Positions 54,747 to 63,478 of a DNA stretch of 64,000 bases are shown piece by piece. Origin of the DNA: Veillonellaceae bacterium (GTDB lineage: Bacteria; Bacillota_C; Negativicutes; UBA1444); contig JAAZNU010000039.1 in assembly GCA_012798135.1 (NCBI GenBank), positions 1 through 64,000 on the forward strand, written 5' to 3'. Below the pieces are notes generated by a model. It searched no databases and had not been told where the DNA came from. It saw only the letters and a list, made by a program, of their open reading frames with translations. Position 1 is the stretch's first letter. Every line of letters starts with the position of its first letter. The translations under genes were made by a program, and so were the position numbers.

Positions 54747-55321
54747 CTGATGCCATCAATCTCCTCATTGTCGGTGTAGGCGGGCAGGGAACTCTGTTTG
54801 CCGGGAAAGTAATCGGCGAGGTCGCCGAAAAGAGCGGCCTGATGGTGAAACAATCAGAGGTTCACGGCATGGCGCAACGTGGCGGCAGTGTGGTGACCTA
54901 TATCCGAATCGGCCAGCAGGTGGTGTCACCGCTCATCGAAAAGGGTGAAGCGGATATCATCGTGTCTTTCGAACAGTTGGAAGCTTTACGCTGGATCGAA
55001 TTTTTAAAACCGACCGGAACCGTCATCGTAAACGAACAGATGATTTCGCCGTTGCCTGTCATCATCGGCGCCGCCCAATATCCCGCCGATATTTTCGAAC
55101 GGCTGGACCGGGCCGGTGTCAAAACGATGCGGGTGAATGCCGTGGAAATCGCCGCCCAATGTGGCAACCCCAAGGCTGTCAACACTGTGTTGCTTGGTTT
55201 GTTGGCCAAACGCTTACCGATGCCGCAGGAACTGTGGATAGATGTCATAGCGGAGCAAAGCCCGGCAACTAGTACGGTCGCGAATTTGGAAGCATTTTAC
55301 AAAGGATGGAGTATTGCTTGA
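54743..55321 (+). CDS. iorB: Indolepyruvate:ferredoxin oxidoreductase, beta subunit
   Basis: A 192-residue partner of IorA with the signature G-V-G-G-Q-G-T-L-F-A and H-G-M-A-Q-R-G-G. The ATG at 54743 overlaps the iorA stop; a longer reading inside iorA is unlikely. It overlaps the next gene by TTGA. Confidence 0.94.
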   Translation: MTDAINLLIVGVGGQGTLFAGKVIGEVAEKSGLMVKQSEVHGMAQRGGSVVTYIRIGQQVVSPLIEKGEADIIVSFEQLEALRWIEFLKPTGTVIVNEQMISPLPVIIGAAQYPADIFERLDRAGVKTMRVNAVEIAAQCGNPKAVNTVLLGLLAKRLPMPQELWIDVIAEQSPATSTVANLEAFYKGWSIA

Positions 55322-55980
55322 GTATGCCGAACTTTCGGGGAGTATTTTTTGACCTGGATGGAACATTGTTGGATACTACACCCCTGATTGTCCAATCGTT
55401 CCAGCATGCATTTCAGACCCATTATCAAAGGGCGGTTACCTTGGCGGACATCCAGCCTTATATGGGAAAACCGTTGCGGGCGGCCATGGAAGTCATGGCG
55501 CCGGGGGAAGAAGATGCGGTTATTGCAACCTATCGTGCTTTCAATCATATTCATCACGACCGATTAGCCGGCGTTTTTGAAGGTGTGCCCGAAACCGTCC
55601 GTTCGCTATATGCAGCCGGCATCAAACTGGCCATTGTAACCTCCAAAACATCGTCCATGGCCCGACGCGGGCTGAAGCTGTTTGACCTGGAACAATATTT
55701 TTCGGCCGTCATCGGTCTTGACGAAACGGTTCGCCACAAACCGGAACCGGAACCGGTTCTGACAGCCCTGCAGGCGACCAATCTCACCGCTGCCGAGTGC
55801 ATCATGGTGGGCGACAGTTCCCACGATTTGCTGAGCGGAAGGCGCGCCGGGCTAAAGACCGCAGCCGTTCGCTGGACCCACGTTCCATGGGACGATCTGC
55901 TGACGGTGAATCCCGATTACATTCTGGAAACCATGACCGACCTGCAGCGGATTGTACTACCGGAAACCAAGGAGGACTGA
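55318..55980 (+). CDS. HAD-family phosphatase, PpaX/Gph-like
   Basis: A 220-residue HAD hydrolase with D-L-D-G-T-L-L-D, a T-S-K motif II/III region and G-D-S-S-H-D-L-L. It resembles pyrophosphatase PpaX and phosphoglycolate phosphatase. I prefer the TTG at 55318 (TTGA overlap with iorB, GGATGGAG six bases ahead); ATG at 55306 and 55324 are alternatives. In the salvage operon it could dephosphorylate a sugar phosphate, but that is only context. Confidence 0.85.
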   Translation: MSMPNFRGVFFDLDGTLLDTTPLIVQSFQHAFQTHYQRAVTLADIQPYMGKPLRAAMEVMAPGEEDAVIATYRAFNHIHHDRLAGVFEGVPETVRSLYAAGIKLAIVTSKTSSMARRGLKLFDLEQYFSAVIGLDETVRHKPEPEPVLTALQATNLTAAECIMVGDSSHDLLSGRRAGLKTAAVRWTHVPWDDLLTVNPDYILETMTDLQRIVLPETKED

Positions 55981-55983
55981 ACC

Positions 55984-56787
55984 TTGAACACTGAGCCAAC
56001 GCTGGCCATCATCGGCGGCACCGGAGTCTATGATCCCGCCATGTTGGCTGAAATCGACGATGTGGTTGTGGTTACGCCTTACGGCGAAGTAACCTGCCAA
56101 ACCGGCAAGCTGGCTGGCCGAAGCGTAGCCTTTATTCCAAGACATGGACGGCATCATTCCATTCCGCCACATTTGATCAATTATCGGGCTAACATTTGGG
56201 CGCTGAAAAAACTGGGAGTGCAAAAAATCCTGGCTACGACGGCGGTCGGTTCTCTGAATGCGGCCATGAAGCCTGGCGATCTTGTTTTGCCGAATCAGCT
56301 GCTTGATTTTACCAAGACCCGCGTCGCCACATTTTATGAAGGGGGAACCCGAGGCGTTGTTCATGTGGATATGACCTTGCCTTACTGCAACACTTTACGA
56401 CAGGCGGTAATGGCTGCGGCGGCGGATCTGAAGCTTCCCGTTCACCATGGCGCCTGCTATGTCTGCACTGAAGGACCGCGTTTCGAAACGGCCGCCGAAA
56501 TCAGGGCCTATGCGATGCTTGGCGGCGACCTGGTGGGTATGACCGGTGTTCCGGAGGCCGTTTTGGCCAGGGAAGCGGAAATGTGCTATGCCTCGGTTTC
56601 CATGGTCACGAATTTTGCGGCCGGCATCAGCCCGGCTCCACTGACTCACGCCGAAGTCATCGATACCATGAAACAAAACGCCGCCAACATTCGCGCGTTG
56701 CTGCACCGGACGATCACTGCCGCCATTCCGGCGGAGGATTGCGCCTGTCAGCACTCGCTGCGGGAATTCGGTGGGTTTAAATTCTGA
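55984..56787 (+). CDS. mtnP: Methylthioinosine/methylthioadenosine phosphorylase
   Basis: A 267-residue trimeric nucleoside phosphorylase of the MTAP/PNP family: I-G-G-T-G-V-Y near the start, P-R-H-G-R-H-H-S and T-E-G-P-R-F-E-T. The purine-recognition position reads T-N-F-A (N210), where human MTAP has T-D-Y-D. Asn there is typical of 6-oxopurine enzymes, so methylthioinosine is the more likely substrate, fitting the deaminase gene downstream. The start is TTG at 55984 behind AAGGAGG. Confidence 0.9.
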   Translation: MNTEPTLAIIGGTGVYDPAMLAEIDDVVVVTPYGEVTCQTGKLAGRSVAFIPRHGRHHSIPPHLINYRANIWALKKLGVQKILATTAVGSLNAAMKPGDLVLPNQLLDFTKTRVATFYEGGTRGVVHVDMTLPYCNTLRQAVMAAAADLKLPVHHGACYVCTEGPRFETAAEIRAYAMLGGDLVGMTGVPEAVLAREAEMCYASVSMVTNFAAGISPAPLTHAEVIDTMKQNAANIRALLHRTITAAIPAEDCACQHSLREFGGFKF

Positions 56788-56788
56788 T

Positions 56789-57853
56789 ATGGGAATGCCG
56801 GAAACTTTGCGTTGGCAAGGCGGGGGCCTGATCCTGTTGGATCAGACGCGACTGCCACTGAATGAAGCCTATATCCACTGCCGCGACTATCGCCGGGTTG
56901 CGGAAGCCATAAAACGTCTCGAGGTAAGAGGGGCTCCCGCCATCGGCGCAGCGGCGGCCTTTGGACTGGTTCTGGGCGCCCAGGAACTGTTACGGAGCGG
57001 CCAGTCGATACGACTTGAGCTTTCGCGAATTGCCGCCGATTTGACGGCAACCCGGCCGACCGCTGTAAATCTTAGTTGGGCCATCCGCCGGATGATGCGA
57101 GTCGTTGAAGCGGCCGACAGGCAGGCCCCGGACGCCGACCTGGCCGCAAGGTTGGAAGTGGAAGCTCAACGGATCGCCGCTGAAGACCGGGCTATGAATG
57201 AAAAAATTTCCCGGCATGGCGCCGCTTTGTTTTCTAAGCCGGCTACAATACTGACACACTGCAATGCCGGCGCGCTGGCCACGGTCGCGGTCGGGACCGC
57301 GCTGGGCGTCATTGGACAGGCTTGGCGGGAGGGCCATGTGGCTGGCGTGTATGCCGATGAAACGCGCCCGTTACTGCAAGGAGCACGTTTGACCACGTTT
57401 GAACTTGTCCGGCAGGGAATTCCGGTCACCCTGATTACCGACAATATGGCAGCCTGGGTCATGAAATGTGGCCGGGTTCAGGCCGTGATCGTCGGCGCCG
57501 ACCGCATTGCCCGCAACGGTGATGTCGCCAATAAAATCGGTACCTATGGCTTGGCCGTGTTGGCGAAGGTGCATAGTATCCCATTTTATGTGGCCGCACC
57601 GACTTCTAGTTTTGATTTTTCGTTGCCGGATGGAACCGGCATCCCGATCGAAGAACGCCACCACGAGGAAGTGTTTGGTTTTGGCGGAGTCCGGACGGCA
57701 CCGCCGGGAATCGACGCCTTTAATCCTTCATTTGACGTCACACCGGCGGATCTGGTGACCGCCATCATCACGGAAGCCGGCGTTTTGCGACCTCCCTACG
57801 AACTCTCGATTGCCGGCCTGATCACAACGAAACCTGAGGGGGAACTATCATGA
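56789..57853 (+). CDS. mtnA: Methylthioribose-1-phosphate isomerase
   Basis: Converts methylthioribose-1-phosphate to methylthioribulose-1-phosphate. The 354-residue eIF2B-like protein has L-L-D-Q-T-R-L-P, R-G-A-P-A-I-G-A-A-A, the catalytic cysteine in T-H-C-N-A-G and D-R-I-A. ATG at 56789 follows the phosphorylase stop by one base; a GTG at 56771 is possible. It overlaps the next gene by ATGA. Confidence 0.94.
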   Translation: MGMPETLRWQGGGLILLDQTRLPLNEAYIHCRDYRRVAEAIKRLEVRGAPAIGAAAAFGLVLGAQELLRSGQSIRLELSRIAADLTATRPTAVNLSWAIRRMMRVVEAADRQAPDADLAARLEVEAQRIAAEDRAMNEKISRHGAALFSKPATILTHCNAGALATVAVGTALGVIGQAWREGHVAGVYADETRPLLQGARLTTFELVRQGIPVTLITDNMAAWVMKCGRVQAVIVGADRIARNGDVANKIGTYGLAVLAKVHSIPFYVAAPTSSFDFSLPDGTGIPIEERHHEEVFGFGGVRTAPPGIDAFNPSFDVTPADLVTAIITEAGVLRPPYELSIAGLITTKPEGELS

Positions 57854-59091
57854 AATCAATCATCCGGGATCCCAAGCTGGCACCGCAGGGTTGGGATAAA
57901 ATTCACTGGGTCATGGAACACATGCCGGTGCTGAATAGCCTGAACGAGGAGTTTGGCAGAACCAAACCACTGGCGGGTGTCAATATGGTGGTGACCGTTC
58001 ATTTGGAAGCCAAGACCGCTTATCTGTGCATGGTCCTGAAGAACGCCGGGGCCAATGTGGCGGTCACTGGCAGCAATCCGTTATCTACGCAGGACGATGT
58101 GGCGGCGGCATTGGCGGAAGCGGGAGTGGGAGTGTACGCCTGGTACAATACCACGCCGGCGGAATATGACCAGTTTCTGCATCATGCCCTGGACACTCGC
58201 CCGCAGATCATTATCGACGATGGCGGCGACCTGGTTTCCCTGCTGCACGGGGAACGCGCCGACCTGGCTGCTCAGGTGATGGGCGGCTCCGAAGAAACCA
58301 CGACCGGCGTATTGCGTCTGCGGGCACTGGCCGCACAGGGTCGGCTGAAATTCCCGATGATTTCGGTAAACGACGCCGATTGCAAACATTTGTTCGATAA
58401 TCGATATGGCACCGGGCAGTCGGTTTGGGATGGCATCATGCGAACAACCAACCTGTCAATTGCCGGCAAGACTGTCGTGGTCGCCGGCTACGGCTGGTGC
58501 GGCAAAGGGGTCGCCATGCGGGCCCGAGGCTTGGGCGCCCATGTGATTGTTACGGAAATCAACCCGATCAAGGCTGCGGAAGCTGTTTTCGACGGTTATC
58601 AAGTTTTACCGATGCTACAGGCAGCAACGATGGGGGACGTCTTTGTCACGGTCACCGGCTGCAACGACGTCATCCGCAAAGAGCATCTAGAGTGCATGAA
58701 GGCTGGCGCCATGCTGGCGAACGCCGGGCATTTCGACGTGGAAATCAATAAGAACGATTTGTCGGCCTTGGCCCAATCGACCCGAACGGTTCGCAAGAAC
58801 ATCGAAGAATTCGCGTTGACGGATGGCCGAAAGCTGTATCTGCTGGCGGAAGGCCGTCTGGTCAATCTGGCGGCTGGCGACGGCCACCCGACGGAAATCA
58901 TGGACCTTTCCTTTGCGATGCAGGCCCTGGCAGCTTTGCACATCCTGAAAAATCACCAATCGATGAGCAATGATGTTCATAATTTGCCGCCCGAACTGGA
59001 TTGGCGAGTGGCGCATCTGAAGCTTGCCGCCATGGGTGTGCGGATCGATGCGCTGACCAGTTGCCAGACCGACTATCTGCATCAGGCGTAG
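57850..59091 (+). CDS. ahcY: S-adenosyl/S-inosylhomocysteine hydrolase
   Basis: A 413-residue NAD-dependent hydrolase of the AhcY family. The NAD site reads G-Y-G-W-C-G-K-G. In the base-binding stretch the sequence is H51-L-E-A-K55-T-A, where the human enzyme has H55-M-T-V-E59-T-A; Glu59 contacts the adenine amino group, so Lys here argues for hypoxanthine, that is S-inosylhomocysteine. The deaminase that would make this substrate is two genes downstream. It splits the substrate into homocysteine and inosine (or adenosine). Confidence 0.9.
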   Translation: MKSIIRDPKLAPQGWDKIHWVMEHMPVLNSLNEEFGRTKPLAGVNMVVTVHLEAKTAYLCMVLKNAGANVAVTGSNPLSTQDDVAAALAEAGVGVYAWYNTTPAEYDQFLHHALDTRPQIIIDDGGDLVSLLHGERADLAAQVMGGSEETTTGVLRLRALAAQGRLKFPMISVNDADCKHLFDNRYGTGQSVWDGIMRTTNLSIAGKTVVVAGYGWCGKGVAMRARGLGAHVIVTEINPIKAAEAVFDGYQVLPMLQAATMGDVFVTVTGCNDVIRKEHLECMKAGAMLANAGHFDVEINKNDLSALAQSTRTVRKNIEEFALTDGRKLYLLAEGRLVNLAAGDGHPTEIMDLSFAMQALAALHILKNHQSMSNDVHNLPPELDWRVAHLKLAAMGVRIDALTSCQTDYLHQA

Positions 59092-59095
59092 CAGC

Positions 59096-59755
59096 ATGAA
59101 TGACTTGACGCAACTCAGACAGGCGGTTGTTGAAGCCGGCCGTCAAATGTTCGAACGGGGACTGGTCGCCGGAACCTGGGGCAACATCAGCCTGCGCAGC
59201 GACAACGGCGATCAGATCGCCGTTACTCCTTCCGGCAGTCCTTATACAGGACTGCGGCCGACGGATATCGTCGTCGTTTCAGCCGACGGACACCTTCTGG
59301 CCGGTCAGCGACCGTCTTCCGAACTGCCTTTGCATTTGGCGATTTACGCAGCTCGTCCCGATGTATTCGCCGTGGTTCACACTCACAGCATTTATGCCAC
59401 GGCTTGCGCCGTGGTGGGAGAAACGATACCGCCGTGTCTGGAAGAAATGGTCCAGGTTGTCGGTGGAGGAGTGGAAGTCGCCGAATATGCTTTGCCGGGA
59501 ACGGCGGAACTGGCCCGAAACGCGGTTAAAGCTCTGGCAGACAGAACCGCGGTGCTGCTGGCGAACCACGGAGCAGTCGCCTGTGGCCCCAATTTGCCGG
59601 AAGCCCTGTTGATCGCCGAACTGGTGGAGAAGGCGGCGCAAATACACGCCATCGCCGCCCAGTTTGGTGGCGGCCGTCGCCTGGACGAAGAGGACATTCG
59701 CCTGATGCGGCGATTTTATGTGGAAAGTTATCGCCAGTTGAAGCGGAAAGGATGA
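59096..59755 (+). CDS. Class II aldolase, probable methylthioribulose-phosphate aldolase
   Basis: A 219-residue zinc aldolase of the fuculose-phosphate aldolase/AraD family. The metal motifs are H-T-H-S-I-Y and, in the C-terminal part, a histidine in A-N-H-G-A-V; G-T-W-G-N-I-S and T-P-S-G mark the phosphate site. In this operon the likely substrate is methylthioribulose-1-phosphate, split to dihydroxyacetone phosphate and methylthioacetaldehyde (the DHAP shunt). A dehydratase of the MtnB type has the same fold, but no mtnC or mtnD lies nearby. Confidence 0.82.
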   Translation: MNDLTQLRQAVVEAGRQMFERGLVAGTWGNISLRSDNGDQIAVTPSGSPYTGLRPTDIVVVSADGHLLAGQRPSSELPLHLAIYAARPDVFAVVHTHSIYATACAVVGETIPPCLEEMVQVVGGGVEVAEYALPGTAELARNAVKALADRTAVLLANHGAVACGPNLPEALLIAELVEKAAQIHAIAAQFGGGRRLDEEDIRLMRRFYVESYRQLKRKG

Positions 59756-59759
59756 TTGT

Positions 59760-61043
59760 ATGGGAAAATTGTTGCTGCGGGACGGTCGTTATCTGAATCC
59801 GGCAGGAGAAATCATTGCGGGGGATATCGGCATTGAAAACGGCTGGATCCTGTTTTGCGGCGTCACGCCAGCAAACTGGACCGCCGATGAAACTATCGAT
59901 TGCCAGGAAAAACTGATAACCCCAGGCCTGGTGAACGCCCATACCCATGCGGCCATGACCCTGTTCCGCAGTTACGCCGACGACATGGCGCTGATGGATT
60001 GGCTGCAAAAGAAAATCTGGCCGGCGGAGGCAAACCTGACGGCTGAGGATGTCTATTGGGGATCGCAGTTGGCCATCGCCGAGATGTTGGCAAGCGGTAC
60101 GACCGCTTTCGCCGATATGTACTTTTTCATGGACCAGGTTGCCAAAGCGTGCGTCGAGACCGGTATGCGGGCGTCGCTGTCCCGGGGGATCATCGCGGTT
60201 GATGGTCCCGGACAGGAGGAACGATTTGCGGAAAACGAGCAATTGTTCAAAGATTTTCATGGCGCTGCCGATGGGCGCATTACCGTGATGCTTGGGCCGC
60301 ACGCTCCCTATACCTGTCCGCCGCGTTGCATGGAAAAAGTTGTCGCTATTGCTCATCGGCTTGGTGCGGAAATTCATGTTCATCTATCGGAAACCAAGGA
60401 TGAAGTAGAAAAATGTCAGCGAATTTACGACAAATCACCGGTTGCGCTGCTTAATGATCTGGGCGTCTTTGATTGCGGCACTTTGGCCGCCCATTGCGTC
60501 TGGGTATCCGAACAGGACATCCGGATACTGGCCGAGAAAAAAGTCCGCGTTGTCCACAATCCTTCCAGCAACCTGAAACTGGCCAGCGGCGCGGCCCCGG
60601 TGTCAGCGATGCTGGAAGCCGGCGTTACGGTCGCGTTGGGAACGGACGGCGCTACCAGCAATAACAAGCTGGACCTGCTGGAAGAAATTCGTTTGGCCTC
60701 TTTCCTGCAAAAGCTGGACCGCATGGACCCAACGGCGTTGCCATCCCGGCAGGTATTACAGATGGCCCACCAGGGCGGAGCGGCGGCTATTGGCCAAGGC
60801 GACGTTTTGGGTCGCATTGAACCCGGCTACAAAGCCGACTTGACCATCTATAACACAACAGCGCCACATTGGTGCCCGCAACATGATTTGGCGTCCATCC
60901 TTACCTACGCTGCAGCTTCGGCCGATGTCAGCCATACCCTGGTAGACGGGCGCGTTCTTTACCGCAACGGCGAATTCACAACGATCGACATTGACAGGGT
61001 TAAAGCCGAAACCGGCGCTCGCGGGTTACGGCTGGTGAAATAA
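59760..61043 (+). CDS. mtaD: Methylthioadenosine/S-adenosylhomocysteine deaminase
   Basis: A 427-residue amidohydrolase that deaminates methylthioadenosine and S-adenosylhomocysteine to the inosine forms. Metal ligands appear in H-T-H-A-A-M near residue 61, a central H-V-H-L-S-E-T, A-A-H-C-V-W and G-T-D-G-A-T-S-N. It lies five bases after the aldolase gene and completes the deamination-first salvage set. Confidence 0.93.
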   Translation: MGKLLLRDGRYLNPAGEIIAGDIGIENGWILFCGVTPANWTADETIDCQEKLITPGLVNAHTHAAMTLFRSYADDMALMDWLQKKIWPAEANLTAEDVYWGSQLAIAEMLASGTTAFADMYFFMDQVAKACVETGMRASLSRGIIAVDGPGQEERFAENEQLFKDFHGAADGRITVMLGPHAPYTCPPRCMEKVVAIAHRLGAEIHVHLSETKDEVEKCQRIYDKSPVALLNDLGVFDCGTLAAHCVWVSEQDIRILAEKKVRVVHNPSSNLKLASGAAPVSAMLEAGVTVALGTDGATSNNKLDLLEEIRLASFLQKLDRMDPTALPSRQVLQMAHQGGAAAIGQGDVLGRIEPGYKADLTIYNTTAPHWCPQHDLASILTYAAASADVSHTLVDGRVLYRNGEFTTIDIDRVKAETGARGLRLVK

Positions 61044-61058
61044 AGGAGGAATACGAAA

Positions 61059-61889
61059 TTGTACAAAATTCTCAGTGCGGAAGAGCTGTCCGCCGGCGTG
61101 AAGTCCTTTATTGTGGAAGCGCCGATGGTGGCGCGCAAATGTCAGGCCGGGCAATTCATCATCCTGCGGATTGATGAAGACGGCGAACGGATCCCCTTGA
61201 CCATTGCCGACTATGATCGGGAACAGGGCACCATTCATCTGATTTTCCAGGAAGTGGGCAACACCACCCGGCAGCTCGGCACTTTGAAAGCCGGCGATGC
61301 CTTGTTGGACGTTGCCGGGCCGCTCGGCAAAGCCACTGAAATCGAAAATTTCGGCACAGTGGTCTGCATCGGCGGCGGCATCGGCGTTGCGCCGGTCTAT
61401 CCGATCGCCCGCGCATATAAAAAAGCCGGCAACCGGGTCGTATCAATCATCGGTGCCCGCAACGCGGACCTGCTGATCATGGAAAAGGAAATGCGTTCCG
61501 TCAGCGATGTCCTGCATATTACGACCGATGACGGTTCGGCCGGACGCAAGGGTCTGGTCGTTGATCCCCTTAAAGATATGATTGCCGCCGGTGAAAAAAT
61601 CGACCGGGTCATGGCCATCGGACCGATGATCATGATGCGGGGCGTTGCCGAGGTAACCCGTCCGTATAAAATTCCGACACTAGTCAGCCTCAACCCGATC
61701 ATGGTCGACGGAACCGGCATGTGCGGCGGCTGCCGATGCAGCGTCGGCGGCGAAACCAAATTCGCCTGTGTGGATGGACCGGAATTCGACGGTCATGCCG
61801 TGGACTTTAACGGACTGATGTCCAGGGCCCGGATGTATCAGACCCAGAAACGGCAATGCAAGGGGGACGGATCATGTCACAACAAGTAA
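61059..61889 (+). CDS. nfnA: NADH-dependent ferredoxin:NADP oxidoreductase, small subunit
   Basis: A 276-residue FAD/NAD-binding protein of the PyrK/SudB type: an N-terminal FAD barrel (G-Q-F-I-I-L-R), a nucleotide-binding region (I-G-G-G-I-G-V-A-P) and a C-terminal 2Fe-2S motif (M-C-G-G-C-R-C and a distal C-V-D-G-P). With the next gene it forms NfnAB, which couples NADH, ferredoxin and NADPH by electron bifurcation. The start is TTG at 61059 behind AAAGGAGG. Confidence 0.92.
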   Translation: MYKILSAEELSAGVKSFIVEAPMVARKCQAGQFIILRIDEDGERIPLTIADYDREQGTIHLIFQEVGNTTRQLGTLKAGDALLDVAGPLGKATEIENFGTVVCIGGGIGVAPVYPIARAYKKAGNRVVSIIGARNADLLIMEKEMRSVSDVLHITTDDGSAGRKGLVVDPLKDMIAAGEKIDRVMAIGPMIMMRGVAEVTRPYKIPTLVSLNPIMVDGTGMCGGCRCSVGGETKFACVDGPEFDGHAVDFNGLMSRARMYQTQKRQCKGDGSCHNK

Positions 61890-63277
61890 AACACAAAATG
61901 CCGGAACAGGAAGCCAGCATTCGTCGACATAATTTCAACGAAGTGACGCTGGGATATGACGAGGAAACCGCCAAAGCGGAGGCGGCCCGGTGCCTGCAAT
62001 GCAAAAACTCGCCTTGCCGTAATGGCTGCCCGGTTGGAATCGATATTCCCGCATTTATAAATAAAGTAAAAGAGGGCGATTTCGTCGCCGCCAACCGGAT
62101 CATCCGTCAATATAACAACCTGCCGGCGGTCTGCGGCCGCGTTTGTCCGCAGGAAAACCAATGTGAAAAGCTCTGCATTCGCGGCATCAAGGGCGAACCG
62201 GTCGGCATTGGCCGCCTGGAACGATTTGTCGCCGACTTCTCCTTGGGCGGAACCTGTCCGTTGCCTGATCTGCCGCCCACCGAAAAAATCGGCAAAGTCG
62301 CGGTCATCGGCGGTGGTCCGGCCAGCCTGACGGCTGCCGGCGATCTGGTTCGGCTCGGCTATCAGGTGACCCTGTTCGAGGCCCTGCATACTCCCGGCGG
62401 CGTCTTGATGTACGGCATTCCCGAATTCCGTCTGCCCAAGGACATTGTGAAGTGCGAAATCGAAACCCTGAAATACCTGGGAGTGGAAATCGTGGTCAAC
62501 GCCGTGATCGGCAAAACCTTCACGGTGGATGAACTACTGAACGAAGAAAAGTATGATGCTGTCTTCATCGGCACCGGCGCCGGCCTGCCACATTTCATGA
62601 AGATGCCGGGTGAAAATTTGAATGGGGTTTACTCCGCCAATGAATTTTTGACCCGCGTAAATCTAATGAAAGCTTATAAGTTCCCGGAAACTGCGACTCC
62701 CGTACGGGTTGGCCGCAATGTCGCCGTCGTCGGCGGCGGCAATGTTGCCATGGACTCAGCCCGCACCGCCCTGCGACTGGGCGCGGAAAACGTCTATATC
62801 GTGTACCGTCGCTCCAAGGACGAAATGCCGGCCAGGGCCGAGGAAGTGGAACATGCGCACGAAGAGGGCGTCGACTTCCAACTGTTGACCAATCCGGTTC
62901 AGGTGATTGGCGACGAGGCCGGCTGGGTCAAAGGATTGGAGTGTGTCCGCATGGAATTGGGTGAACCGGATGCTTCGGGCCGGCGCCGTCCGGTCGAAAA
63001 ATCGGGTTCCAACTTCGTTTTGGATGTCGACACCGTGGTCATCGCGATCGGCCAGGGTCCGAACCCGCTGGTCCAGAACACTACGCCCGGCATGCAAACC
63101 AACAAACACGGCAATATCGTTGCGGATGACGACGGCCGGACCACCAAGGAAGGGGTTTTTGCCGGCGGCGATATCGTGACCGGTGCTGCCACCGTCATTC
63201 TGGCCATGGGCGCCGGAAAAAAAGCGGCCGCCTCCATTCACGAATATGTGCAGAAAAAGAAACAGTCCGCCCAATAA
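61874..63277 (+). CDS. nfnB: NfnB / NADPH-dependent glutamate-synthase-like large subunit
   Basis: A 467-residue protein with an N-terminal cysteine-rich region for two 4Fe-4S clusters (C-L-Q-C-K-N-S-P-C-R-N-G-C-P and C-G-R-V-C-P) and two Rossmann domains (G-G-G-P-A-S-L-T-A-A-G; V-G-G-G-N-V-A-M-D). ATG 61874 with GGGGGACGG upstream gives the usual N-terminus; it overlaps nfnA. It could also act alone as glutamate synthase, but the adjacent nfnA favours the bifurcating complex. Confidence 0.92.
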   Translation: MSQQVKHKMPEQEASIRRHNFNEVTLGYDEETAKAEAARCLQCKNSPCRNGCPVGIDIPAFINKVKEGDFVAANRIIRQYNNLPAVCGRVCPQENQCEKLCIRGIKGEPVGIGRLERFVADFSLGGTCPLPDLPPTEKIGKVAVIGGGPASLTAAGDLVRLGYQVTLFEALHTPGGVLMYGIPEFRLPKDIVKCEIETLKYLGVEIVVNAVIGKTFTVDELLNEEKYDAVFIGTGAGLPHFMKMPGENLNGVYSANEFLTRVNLMKAYKFPETATPVRVGRNVAVVGGGNVAMDSARTALRLGAENVYIVYRRSKDEMPARAEEVEHAHEEGVDFQLLTNPVQVIGDEAGWVKGLECVRMELGEPDASGRRRPVEKSGSNFVLDVDTVVIAIGQGPNPLVQNTTPGMQTNKHGNIVADDDGRTTKEGVFAGGDIVTGAATVILAMGAGKKAAASIHEYVQKKKQSAQ

Positions 63278-63305
63278 TTAACAATTAACCCGATATCCAG
63301 CGTCG

Positions 63306-63346
63306 ACTATCCTGACGTCCTTGCAGGGATGCCAGGATAGTTTTTT
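63306..63346 (+). terminator. Terminator after nfnB
   Basis: ACTATCCTG pairs with CAGGATAGT around a loop that can itself pair, then TTTTT. A second A/T-rich hairpin (AAAAATCC / GGATTTTT, 63381-63409) lies in the same gap and may back it up. Confidence 0.85.
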
Positions 63347-63478
63347 GTGCAGATTTTGTTTGGCAACAGCAAAAGCCAAGAAAAATCCGTTTGCAAAACA
63401 AGGATTTTTCCTCCGCATCGAGAAAATATAAAGAAAGTAATCCATTACCGCAGGCATGGACAGATAGGAGAGAATGTG

